This document shows positions 1 through 8,523 of a stretch of 64,000 nt of DNA, piece by piece. This stretch comes from Chryseobacterium culicis. GTDB taxonomy: Bacteria; Bacteroidota; Bacteroidia; Flavobacteriales; Weeksellaceae. The position numbers and the translations under genes were made by a program. The stretch's first letter is position 1; every line of letters starts with the position of its first letter. The notes below the pieces were generated by a model. That model had not been told where the DNA came from. It saw nothing but the letters and a program-made list of their open reading frames with translations, and made no database searches. The DNA is taken from NCBI RefSeq assembly GCF_900108365.1, contig NZ_FNWQ01000001.1:1178001-1242000 (forward strand). Direction: 5' to 3'.

Positions 1-2
1 CA

Positions 3-1586
3 ACCCATAAAACAATGCCAATTGAAAATATGCCTTTGGAAGAATGGGTAAATATCAATGCTTCTATGACCAAACTTTATGATTATGAATATAGACCAGC
101 CGATTGGAAGGAATATTTAATTCAACTCAATCAATGGGAAAATTTAATTAAACAAAAGGTAAACGAATTTAATAAGTCGTTTGCAAAACTTTTTGCAGGC
201 AGTAAAACATATACACCTGTAGTTCCAGTAATACAAAATGCATTTCTAAAAATGCCTGAAAAAGTTAAGGAGCCAAAATCCGTGACTGATTCTTTAGGTG
301 TATTTGGAAATAAGGAAGAAAATAAAACTATTACCAACAGACAGTCTTATGTATACAAACAATTGAATTCTAAATATAGTCATTTTTATAAGAGTCTTTC
401 TGATTTCAAAGGAAGTATAGAAATTTTTATTCAACAATCTGCAAAAGCACTTTACTCAAAAATTCAATTGAAAACTGAAGAGGGGCATATTCACGATGAA
501 AATATTGAGCGATTATCGCAAACCAATCTTTATGATGCAATAGATAAACTTGCTGAATATAATGCACAATATGAAAATGTTTTAGGAAACATAGATGCCA
601 AACATAATTCTAAATTAGAAGTAAATTCATTACTTACAACAGCTGTCATTTGGAAAGATTTTTTGAACGACAACAATAAAGGAGATCGTTCATTCAATCG
701 AGTACTAAAATTAAAGTCTGATTTTGAGAATAGAATAATAAAGGAATTTAAACAAGCCTCTAATGCTAATTATTTTACAATAAAATATATCAATAATAAA
801 ACTACAGCTGATAAGCCAATCGTAATAATTGATGGTCAAAGTCCGTTTTGGTCATTAATGGGATTTAAAGAAGCTTATAATATTCTTCATAAAGCCATTG
901 ATAATCCGGAATACACAAGCCTAAAGTATTTGATGTTGCAAATAGGTTTTTCAAACTTTTATTTTATTCAAACAGTTCAGAATAAAACCCTAAACAATCA
1001 TTGGAATGAGGTAAGGCTTTATATGCTAAAAGATAAAACATTTGAAGAATTATCTGTTATTAATGCAATTACAAAACCTGTAGAAGAAAATATTTGTACA
1101 AAATTAAATATAGATAGTTGGACGCAATTATATCCTGAATTTAATGAAATTAATAAAGCAGGCGAAGCGTATGGAAAACTACTTTTCTTAGTTGACCATT
1201 TCTATGACTTGAGATTATTTGATGAAATTGAACTTTCAGAATCTGACAATAATACTTTGCAACAACATTTGAATAAGGTTGGTTTAGAGCTACAGCAATC
1301 TTTTCAAACGGTATTAGATTCTTTATTCGATTGGATAAATATGTTTCCATTTGATGAAGATATTTATCTCGACAGTGAAGAAGAGCAAGAGTATTTTAAA
1401 GCGATGTTCCGTATCAGAGATTACATCTTTCCTGAAACTAAAGGCGATGAAGAAGATTATCAGTTAGCCCTTAATATGGAAATAGTTTCAGAATGGGTAG
1501 AACGATTGAAAGTTTGTACGGAAAGTTGGGTAATATTTATACTATTACTTTCTGGAAAATATATATCCAAATATAGAACAGAATAA
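3..1586 (+). CDS. Unrecognised large protein, 5' end outside the window
   Basis: The reading frame is open to the window edge, so the first ATG at position 15 is probably internal and at least 528 residues are the C-terminal part of a larger protein. I recognise no family. The visible part is soluble, rich in Asn, Lys and Glu, and mostly helical in appearance, with no signal peptide, membrane segment or obvious catalytic motif. It ends in a hydrophobic stretch (WVIFILLLSG) near the stop. The next gene downstream is convergent (the polymerase on the minus strand). Low GC and the accessory surroundings suggest mobile DNA. It could be the C-terminal part of a defence or conflict protein, but that is a guess from context only. 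Confidence 0.7.
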   Translation, partial: THKTMPIENMPLEEWVNINASMTKLYDYEYRPADWKEYLIQLNQWENLIKQKVNEFNKSFAKLFAGSKTYTPVVPVIQNAFLKMPEKVKEPKSVTDSLGVFGNKEENKTITNRQSYVYKQLNSKYSHFYKSLSDFKGSIEIFIQQSAKALYSKIQLKTEEGHIHDENIERLSQTNLYDAIDKLAEYNAQYENVLGNIDAKHNSKLEVNSLLTTAVIWKDFLNDNNKGDRSFNRVLKLKSDFENRIIKEFKQASNANYFTIKYINNKTTADKPIVIIDGQSPFWSLMGFKEAYNILHKAIDNPEYTSLKYLMLQIGFSNFYFIQTVQNKTLNNHWNEVRLYMLKDKTFEELSVINAITKPVEENICTKLNIDSWTQLYPEFNEINKAGEAYGKLLFLVDHFYDLRLFDEIELSESDNNTLQQHLNKVGLELQQSFQTVLDSLFDWINMFPFDEDIYLDSEEEQEYFKAMFRIRDYIFPETKGDEEDYQLALNMEIVSEWVERLKVCTESWVIFILLLSGKYISKYRTE

Positions 1587-1696
1587 AATTAATATTTAAT
1601 AATATAGGTATTAAAAGAGGTTATCAATATATTAGAAATATTAACTAATCTCAAAAAACGATCTCTAAAACTACATAACCATAGGAAAGTTTACAA

Positions 1697-4600
1697 TTAA
1701 CTAAATTTTTGTCTCGGTAAACCGATTTCATGTTCCTGCGGATATGGCTTTCTATGGGTCATACTCACATCTTCTCTAATCTGATTGTGAATGTCATATT
1801 GCTTTTCTTTATCATAAGCATAACGAGGGTCTGGAATCATTGGCATTTTTGCCATCTTAAGAATAGTAACAGTGGGAAAGTGAAAATCAACTTCAACAGT
1901 ACCCATTAACAAATAACATCCTCCACCTTGAAAATTATACTGCTTCAAACTATCCGGAAAATGAGCAGTATCGAAGTAGTTACCGTGAATATCTATCCAG
2001 GTGCCAAAGTACATGGTACCTTTTTTCGTTGGTACATGTTTTCTTGAAATTAGGTATGCTAGCATTTTCACTTGTTTTTTATGATATTGTAATAAATCCT
2101 TTACGAAGACAGACCCTCTGTATTTAGTCTGCAATAAATCAAACGGGCTGCATGAAACGGGAAATCCAATCAACTCAATTTCGTCAAAAGCATCCTCAAA
2201 CTGCTCTCTTTTCAATTCAGGAAGTCGAAACTCCTGAACAGGTTCTTCAATCAGCATAAGCCCTCTTTGTTCTGGTTTAAAATTGATCAATAATAACCGT
2301 GCCTCCACAAGAAGCTCATTTTTAGGTTTACCAGTAAAACGAAATGCTCCAATGAAAATTAATATTTGGATTGTTTCAAGGCCAACAGGAACACGTCTTA
2401 TGAAGTTCTCTAAAGATATATATTTACCATATTTTTCACGTTCTTCAACAATACCATGAGCAATTCTTGTTTCCAGTCCTTCCAGAAGCATCAAACCTAA
2501 GAAAATATTTTTTTCTTGTAGTATGGTTTTATATTCACTTATGTTAACGCAAGGTGGCTGGATATTTCCTCCAGACATTCTTGCTTCATGGATATATACT
2601 TCTGTACGATAAAACCCTCCCTGATTATTAATCACTGAAACCATAAACTCCAAAGGGTAGTAGACTTTTAGATAAAGACTTTGATAACTTTCCACTGCGT
2701 AAGATGCAGAGTGAGCCTTGCAAAAAGAATATCCGGCAAAAGACTCAATTTGTCTATATGCTTCTGCGGTAAGCGGCTCAGAGTGCCCCAGCCTTTTACA
2801 GGATTCAAAGAAATTAGCTTTTACCTCCTGAAGCTTCTTGATGGAGCGACTTTTGCCACTCATTGCTCTTCGTAAAATATCACCGTCGGCTAAGGATAAA
2901 CCACCGAAATACTGCGCAATTTTGATCACATCTTCCTGATAAACCATAATACCATAGGTTTCTTTTAGGTGTTCTTCAAATACAGAGTGAAAATATTCAA
3001 ATTTATCAGGATGATTATGCCTGAAAATATATTCGCGCATCATTCCACTTTGCGCAACTCCAGGGCGAATGATAGATGAAGCAGCCACTAATGTTCTGTA
3101 ATCTCCGCATTTTAATCTTCTAAGTAAGCCGCGCATTGCCGGAGATTCTATGTAGAAGCAACCAATTGTTTTTCCTTTGGCCAGAAATTCATTTGCTTTT
3201 TTCTCATTCTTGGATAGGGAAGTATCCTTAATATCTACAGTAATACCTTTGGTCTTTTTTATGAGATGTACAGTATCATTTATGGTTCCTAGACCTCTTT
3301 GCGAAAGAATGTCAAACTTTTCTAAACCGATATCTTCTGCCACATTCATATCAAACTTAACAATAGGAAATCCTTTAGGTGGCATTTCCAGAGCAGAATA
3401 AGAGGTAATAGGTTCTTCCGAAATAAGTATTCCACAAGAATGCATGCTGCGCTGATTGGGAAACTTTTCTAATAACCTGCCATATTTGTGAATGGCTTGT
3501 ACTACAGAGTTCACTTCATGCTGATCTGTTGGCTTTTTAGTGAGATCATCAAGTTCATCCTTTGGCAAGCCAAATGCTTTACCTACCTCCCTGAAGATTG
3601 ATTTGTATTTGAATTCAACGTTGGTTCCGCAAAAAGCAACATGGTCTTTGCCATAGCGATCAAAAATATATTCTAATATCGTGTCTCTGTTCTGCCAACT
3701 CCAGTCAATATCAAAATCCGGAGGACTCTTGCGGTTTAGATTTAAAAATCTTTCAAAGTAAAGATCAAGTTCCAAAGGGCAAATGTCTGTAATTCCCAGG
3801 CAATATGCAACAATGGAATTTGCACCGCTACCTCGCCCTACATGCATGAATCCCATGCTATTGCTATAACGAATAATATCCCATGTAATCAGAAAATAAG
3901 AACAAAAATTGAGCTCATTAATAATCTTAAGCTCTTTTTCAGCTCTTTTTTTAGCAACCTCATGGTTAAGACCATATCTTCTCTCCAATCCTGAATAGGT
4001 GAGCCTGCTCAATAGCTTTAAATCATCTTCCTTGGACTTTGTATAAAACTTCTTGTTTCTGATCTTTGCAAAATCAAAATCGAAAGTACATTGTGAAATG
4101 ATGTGCTTTGTATTTTCAATAATACTTTTATATCTCTCAAATGATTGTATAATTACCTTTTCAGAAATAAAATATTCTGATTTTCTGCATATTTCCCTTT
4201 TTGTTAATTTTGAAAGTAATGTATTGTGATCAATAGCTCTGAGAATTTTATGTAGTTTATACTCTTCATTGGTACTAAAAGTAACAGGATGAAGAATAAC
4301 CATTTTAGCAATATATTTCTGATATTCCGGTCGTATTAAAAAATTCAGCTCGTCTATTCTTACTCCCACAAATTCATTTTCTTTTAACTCTGCAGGAATA
4401 TTACTCATTGGGTATATAACATATACATTATCAAATTCCGGGGCAACTTTATTTAGTTCTTTATTATCACAGTTATGATCTGTAATAACTTTATTAATCT
4501 CTCCAATTCCAGAAAACTTTTTGGCTATAGCCAGATAAATAAATTGGTCATCCTTTCTTACTTCCATTCCGGCAATAGGCTTTATATCTAGTTTTTCACA

Positions 4601-4750
4601 TTCCTTTTTAAAATCATAAATGCCGGTTACCGTATTGATATCTGTCAATACCAATTCTTTTGCACCTGATTGATGTGCCTGTCTTACTAACTCTTCTATT
4701 GATAAAGTCCCGTACCGAAGACTATGGAAAGAGTGACAATTAATAAACAT
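1697..4750 (-). CDS. dnaE2: Error-prone DNA polymerase III alpha subunit, DnaE2/ImuC-like
   Basis: This 1017-residue C-family polymerase probably performs translesion synthesis in DNA damage. It has an N-terminal PHP domain (about 1-200) and a polymerase core with GRGSGA at about 305-310 and the catalytic PDFDIDW at 344-350 (Asp345, Asp347, Asp349). The HSCGILIS and YQEDV blocks typical of DnaE follow, then a shortened C-terminal region with an OB-like part. The length fits DnaE2/ImuC rather than the replicative DnaE of about 1200-1500 residues. In the first PHP metal motif the sequence is NCHSFHS, so the first of the usual two histidines is Asn and the PHP site may be inactive. It lies 17 bp downstream of the Y-family polymerase on the same strand, which indicates one operon. 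Confidence 0.9.
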   Translation of the reverse strand: MFINCHSFHSLRYGTLSIEELVRQAHQSGAKELVLTDINTVTGIYDFKKECEKLDIKPIAGMEVRKDDQFIYLAIAKKFSGIGEINKVITDHNCDNKELNKVAPEFDNVYVIYPMSNIPAELKENEFVGVRIDELNFLIRPEYQKYIAKMVILHPVTFSTNEEYKLHKILRAIDHNTLLSKLTKREICRKSEYFISEKVIIQSFERYKSIIENTKHIISQCTFDFDFAKIRNKKFYTKSKEDDLKLLSRLTYSGLERRYGLNHEVAKKRAEKELKIINELNFCSYFLITWDIIRYSNSMGFMHVGRGSGANSIVAYCLGITDICPLELDLYFERFLNLNRKSPPDFDIDWSWQNRDTILEYIFDRYGKDHVAFCGTNVEFKYKSIFREVGKAFGLPKDELDDLTKKPTDQHEVNSVVQAIHKYGRLLEKFPNQRSMHSCGILISEEPITSYSALEMPPKGFPIVKFDMNVAEDIGLEKFDILSQRGLGTINDTVHLIKKTKGITVDIKDTSLSKNEKKANEFLAKGKTIGCFYIESPAMRGLLRRLKCGDYRTLVAASSIIRPGVAQSGMMREYIFRHNHPDKFEYFHSVFEEHLKETYGIMVYQEDVIKIAQYFGGLSLADGDILRRAMSGKSRSIKKLQEVKANFFESCKRLGHSEPLTAEAYRQIESFAGYSFCKAHSASYAVESYQSLYLKVYYPLEFMVSVINNQGGFYRTEVYIHEARMSGGNIQPPCVNISEYKTILQEKNIFLGLMLLEGLETRIAHGIVEEREKYGKYISLENFIRRVPVGLETIQILIFIGAFRFTGKPKNELLVEARLLLINFKPEQRGLMLIEEPVQEFRLPELKREQFEDAFDEIELIGFPVSCSPFDLLQTKYRGSVFVKDLLQYHKKQVKMLAYLISRKHVPTKKGTMYFGTWIDIHGNYFDTAHFPDSLKQYNFQGGGCYLLMGTVEVDFHFPTVTILKMAKMPMIPDPRYAYDKEKQYDIHNQIREDVSMTHRKPYPQEHEIGLPRQKFS

Positions 4751-4767
4751 GTCAAAAATTTTAAAAT

Positions 4768-5916
4768 TTATTTCCCGAAATCAAAACCAGATGCCCTTCC
4801 AACAGAATCAGATCCAAAGCGCTTCTTAATATAATCCATTGTCTGGTATAAACTCATTTGTTCCTCAGTATCTTCAAATAAATTCATTTGATGATTTCCA
4901 TGTACCAAACCTGTAAATCGTAATCCCACTAAACGAAGTCTCATTCTCCGTGTGTACACCTTATTAAAAAGTTCCAATGCTACTCTTGACAGGGTGTGAT
5001 CCGCAGATGTATAAGATACTTTACATTGTTTTGTCTCTGTGTCAAAATTGGCATATCGTATTTTTATAACAACTGTAGAAGTCAACCATTTTTCCTGTCT
5101 CAACTGATAGGCTAACTGCTCTGCCATTCCGGATATTATTCTCTTCAGCTCTATAACATCCATGGTGTCATTAGTAAAAGTTCTTTCTGTAGAAATGGAT
5201 TTCCTTTCCGAATAGGGAACTACAGGATTTTCATCAATGCCATTTGCCTTTTTCCAAAGCTCCTTTCCGTTTACACCGATCATCTGTTGCAATACCAATA
5301 TGGGCATTTCAGACAATGTGTGAATAGTACGAATTCCAATTCTTGATAATAATTGAAAGGTTTTGTCGCCTACCATTGGTATTTTTTTTATAGATAAAGG
5401 GTTTAAAAATGGCTTGATTTCCATTTCTTTAATCTCTAATCTTCCAACAGGTTTAGCTTCTCCTGTACCAATTTTAGATACTGTTTTATTAGTAGATAAT
5501 GCAAAACTTATAGGCAGTCCGGTTTCCTGGGTTACCGTTGCAGCGATTTCCTTAGTCCACTGATAACATCCGAAAAACTTATCCATTCCTGATAAATCCA
5601 GATAAAATTCATCTATGCTTGCCTTTTCCATTATTGGAACCTTACTCTGAATAATCTCAGTAACAGTATGAGACAAATTAGAATACATTTCATGATCTCC
5701 ACGAATTACTTTAGCATCAGGACAAAGCTTAAGGGCCATACGGATTGGTATGGCAGATCGGACACCGAATCTCCTGGCTTCATAAGAACAGCTAGCAACA
5801 ACGCCACGGTCTCCACCACCTATAATTAAGGGAATATCTTGAAGTTGCGAGTTATTGCGTCTCTCGCAGGATACAAAAAATGTATCAAGATCCATATGTA
5901 CAATTGCCCGATTCAT
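4768..5916 (-). CDS. dinB: Y-family DNA polymerase (DinB/Pol IV-like)
   Basis: This 382-residue translesion polymerase has the Y-family palm motifs MDLDTFF (Asp9, Asp11) and SIDEFYLD (Asp102, Glu103), a thumb with a helix-hairpin-helix region (IPMVGDKTFQLL), a little-finger domain and a C-terminal clamp-binding peptide QMNLF at about 343-347. These residues are intact, so it should be active. It is the first gene of the pair with the DnaE2-like polymerase and is divergent from the XRE/S24 regulator. The 61-bp gap carries candidate operator repeats, which fits damage-inducible co-expression. It could equally be named ImuB-like by context, but the intact catalytic residues argue against the inactive ImuB type. 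Confidence 0.92.
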   Translation of the reverse strand: MNRAIVHMDLDTFFVSCERRNNSQLQDIPLIIGGGDRGVVASCSYEARRFGVRSAIPIRMALKLCPDAKVIRGDHEMYSNLSHTVTEIIQSKVPIMEKASIDEFYLDLSGMDKFFGCYQWTKEIAATVTQETGLPISFALSTNKTVSKIGTGEAKPVGRLEIKEMEIKPFLNPLSIKKIPMVGDKTFQLLSRIGIRTIHTLSEMPILVLQQMIGVNGKELWKKANGIDENPVVPYSERKSISTERTFTNDTMDVIELKRIISGMAEQLAYQLRQEKWLTSTVVIKIRYANFDTETKQCKVSYTSADHTLSRVALELFNKVYTRRMRLRLVGLRFTGLVHGNHQMNLFEDTEEQMSLYQTMDYIKKRFGSDSVGRASGFDFGK

Positions 5917-5934
5917 GTTACAAAATTAGAGACT

Positions 5935-5978
5935 ATTTGTCCCAAAATTATTACATTTGCTGGTACAATTTGTCCCAA
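5935..5978. promoter_or_regulatory. Divergent promoter with candidate operators for the mutagenesis cassette
   Basis: ATTTGTCCCAA occurs at 5935-5945 and again at 5968-5978, 33 bp apart (about three helical turns). The right copy is half of an imperfect palindrome, TGGTACAATTTGTCCCA (5961-5977), of form TGGnACAAnTTGTnCCA. A -7 box TACATTTG (5952-5959) points to the regulator. TAATTTTG, read on the minus strand at 5943-5950, points to dinB. The sites overlap both predicted starts, as expected for an autoregulated LexA-like switch. That the neighbouring repressor binds them is inferred. Confidence 0.6.
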
Positions 5979-6781
5979 TGTCAATTTTTGCAGATAACAT
6001 AAGGTTTTTAAGAGGTAAACGAGGTTTATCCCAACATGCTTTTGCCAATGATATTCTTATCATCAGCAGAGACCGGTACTCTAAATATGAAAGTGGTCGT
6101 TCAGAGGCTCCCTACGAAGTATTAATAAAGATTTCAAAGTACTTCAATATAAGTATTGATTTACTTCTTACTGTTGATATCCGGAAGTATCCCCTGGAAG
6201 ATATTCTTAAGCTTCCCGATAATCGAATTGTTTTGCCTGTTGTTGTAGATCAATTAGGAAACAACAGCATCGAAATCGTTCCGCAAAAAGCATCAATGGG
6301 TTATTTATCCGGCTACAGTGATCCGGAATACATTGAAAATTTACAGAGAATCACACTGCCTTTCCTGACCAATGGAAAGTACAGAGCTTTTCCAGCGCAA
6401 GGAGATTCAATGCCTCCATTTAAAGATGGTTCTTATATTATTGGGAAGTTTGTAGAAAGTTTGAATGATTTAAAGGCAAATAAAAGTTACATTTTTGTCA
6501 CGCTCAATGAGGGAATTTCTTATAAGAGATTTATCGGACGCAATGGACAAGTACTAAGTGTAAGTTCTGATAATTTTTTTTATAAACCTTACGATATTCC
6601 ATTAAACGAGATTATTGAAGTATGGCAATATGCATCAGGAATATTTCCTGAAGATTTTGAGCCCGAAAATTTTGAAAATTATAATCTTAAAGATTTGATC
6701 GCTCAGTTAAGGGAGGATGTTCAGAAACTGGATACTAAAGTATCTCATGAAATAATAAAATCTAAGAAAAAACATCTTTAG
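5978..6781 (+). CDS. XRE-type HTH / S24 peptidase-domain repressor (LexA-like)
   Basis: This 267-residue protein has an N-terminal XRE helix-turn-helix (about 5-65) and a C-terminal S24 LexA/UmuD-type peptidase fold. The serine motif is GDSMPP (Ser144) and a general-base Lys183 is in SYKRF. The ATG at 5978 was chosen because the longer frame would begin with TTG inside the promoter. By family it should repress the divergent dinB-dnaE2 pair and cleave itself after DNA damage. The region where relatives carry an Ala-Gly scissile pair reads SMGYLSGY here, so the presumed site is Met-Gly at about 107-108. The C-terminal 30 residues look like a coiled coil (LIAQLREDVQKLDTKV). Confidence 0.88.
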   Translation: MSIFADNIRFLRGKRGLSQHAFANDILIISRDRYSKYESGRSEAPYEVLIKISKYFNISIDLLLTVDIRKYPLEDILKLPDNRIVLPVVVDQLGNNSIEIVPQKASMGYLSGYSDPEYIENLQRITLPFLTNGKYRAFPAQGDSMPPFKDGSYIIGKFVESLNDLKANKSYIFVTLNEGISYKRFIGRNGQVLSVSSDNFFYKPYDIPLNEIIEVWQYASGIFPEDFEPENFENYNLKDLIAQLREDVQKLDTKVSHEIIKSKKKHL

Positions 6782-7060
6782 TTTTAATAGTTAATAGCAA
6801 TAAAGTTATTAAAATTGTGAGTAAATACTGGCAGTAAGTTTAATAAGCAAGTTCTATTTTTATATGTGAGCAATTTTCTCTATACAGTAAATATTAAGCA
6901 AAATAGTTCACTGATCATATAATTGAAAACTGTTGAATGCCTTGTTTTAAAAGGTTCGTTTTATGAAAATTTAAACAATTATATTTTTTTGTTTAATAAC
7001 AGTCTCATTTTCCGTTTTATTTAATAGTTTTGCAAATAAACCTTTTTTTAAACTAAAATT
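6782..7060. promoter_or_regulatory. Promoter region of the serine recombinase
   Basis: This AT-rich gap of 279 bp contains a -7 box TAGTTTTG at 7025-7032, giving a predicted start near 7040 and a short leader before the recombinase ATG at 7061. No clear recombination site with 12-bp inverted arms was found by eye. Confidence 0.5.
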
Positions 7061-7624
7061 ATGATTGTTGGATATGCTAGAGTTTCTACCTCTGATCAAA
7101 ATATCTCTACGCAAGTTGAAATTTTGAGAGAAAAAGGATGTGAGAAAATTTTCACAGATATTGCCAGTGGGGTGCGTGAAGATAGAACCGGGCTGAATGA
7201 GATGCTTTCTTATCTACGAAAAGATGATATAATATTAGTGTACAAGACAGACCGTATTTTTAGGTCTCTTAAGAATATGATTGACTTAATAGAAAAGTTC
7301 AATGAAAAAGGAATTCTTTTTAAAAGTATCACTGAACCTGCATTTGACACAACATCAGCAAATGGAAAATTTATTATACAGATTTTTGGTGCAGTTGCAG
7401 AATTTGAAAGAAATCTAATTAGTGAAAGGACTAAATCTGGATTGGAAGGAGCAAGAAAAAGAAAAAAACTTTTAGGTAGGCCAAAAGGCTCTAGCAAATC
7501 AAGTATCGAAAAATATCAATATGCAAAACATCTGTACGATAATAAAAAAATTTCAATTGATAAGGCTTGTAGACAGGCAGGAATAAGCAAAGCAACATTT
7601 TATCGTGTTGAGAAACAAAATTAA
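7061..7624 (+). CDS. Serine recombinase, resolvase/invertase family
   Basis: This 187-residue protein has an N-terminal resolvase catalytic domain with GYARVSTSDQ (nucleophile Ser9), the R-rich DRIFRSLKN block (about 65-72), the long E-helix, the GRPKGS hinge (about 138) and a C-terminal Hin-type HTH (ACRQAGISKATFYR). The length matches Pin/Hin/Tn3-resolvase small serine recombinases. It would cut and rejoin DNA at a short palindromic crossover site. It lies 59 bp upstream of the methylase operon on the same strand. It may be part of the mobile unit that carries that operon or may resolve a plasmid or transposon. No transposase is visible nearby. Confidence 0.92.
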   Translation: MIVGYARVSTSDQNISTQVEILREKGCEKIFTDIASGVREDRTGLNEMLSYLRKDDIILVYKTDRIFRSLKNMIDLIEKFNEKGILFKSITEPAFDTTSANGKFIIQIFGAVAEFERNLISERTKSGLEGARKRKKLLGRPKGSSKSSIEKYQYAKHLYDNKKISIDKACRQAGISKATFYRVEKQN

Positions 7625-7683
7625 ATATAATCCTATTGTAAATAATAAATTTAAAACAAAATAAAAGGATACCTTCTACATAC

Positions 7684-8520
7684 ATGACTAAAGAAAAAAA
7701 AATACAGATATCAAATTTTCTAAGATGGACAGGATCAAAACGATGGTTTGTCAAAGATCACATTCAGAAATTTTTACCTCATAAGTTTAATAATTATCAC
7801 GAACCCTTCCTAGGGGGTGGATCTGTATTTTTCTTCATAAAACAATTTTTAGTTACAGACCAAAAAGAATTTTATCTATCCGACACTAATAAGGAATTAA
7901 TAAACGTTTACGAACAACTTAGGGACGGTCCTGAAGATGTAATTAATTGTTTAAAGAAATTTAAAAATAGTAAAGATGATTATTATAAAATAAGGAATTA
8001 TAACCCTAGAATAAATTCAAAAAAAGCGGCCAAATTTATATATTTGAATCGTACTTCTTTTAACGGAATTTACCGAGTTAATGCTAATGGAATCTATAAC
8101 GTTCCTTATGGACACAGACCTAATGTAGATTTTGTTACTGAAGATTTACTTAGGAATGTTAGCAAACTATTACAAGGAATTAAATTTTCTACACAATCAT
8201 TTGAAGAAGCTTTGCTATCTGTTAAAAAAGGCGATTTAGTTTTTCTTGATCCCCCTTATACTGTAGCACATGAAAATAACGGGTTTATTGAATATAACCA
8301 AAAACTTTTCTCCTGGGATGATCAGGAGAGATTGAAACAAATAATTGAACAAATAATCAGTAGAGAAGCGTTTTTTATACTTACAAATGCTAGCCATCAT
8401 TCAATTGAGGATCTTTATAATGGCATAGCAAATATTACAGTTCTTTCACGGCCGAGTATAGTGGGAGGAAGATCAAAAACAAGAGGTATATATAACGAAC
8501 TTATCATTTACAATTTTTGA
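7684..8520 (+). CDS. dam: DNA adenine methylase, D12 class (Dam family)
   Basis: This 278-residue N6-adenine methyltransferase has the WTGSKRW start motif, the AdoMet loop PFLGGGSVFF (41-50) and the catalytic DPPY (189-192). The order is that of D12/Dam-type enzymes, which often modify GATC, but the target cannot be read from sequence. No restriction endonuclease is adjacent. Only 3 bp separate it from the phosphoesterase gene, and the whole block of four genes is almost gapless, so it is part of one operon. In that setting it more likely marks self DNA for a defence module than acts as a housekeeping Dam. It is intact in every motif checked. Confidence 0.9.
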   Translation: MTKEKKIQISNFLRWTGSKRWFVKDHIQKFLPHKFNNYHEPFLGGGSVFFFIKQFLVTDQKEFYLSDTNKELINVYEQLRDGPEDVINCLKKFKNSKDDYYKIRNYNPRINSKKAAKFIYLNRTSFNGIYRVNANGIYNVPYGHRPNVDFVTEDLLRNVSKLLQGIKFSTQSFEEALLSVKKGDLVFLDPPYTVAHENNGFIEYNQKLFSWDDQERLKQIIEQIISREAFFILTNASHHSIEDLYNGIANITVLSRPSIVGGRSKTRGIYNELIIYNF

Positions 8521-8523
8521 AGT

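Noticed and set aside
4768..4779. TTTATTTCCCGA shared by the dinB end and the mnmE end as a possible att pair
   Set aside because: Only about 12 bp match, both encode a Gly-Lys-stop end, and neither lies at a boundary on the dinB side.
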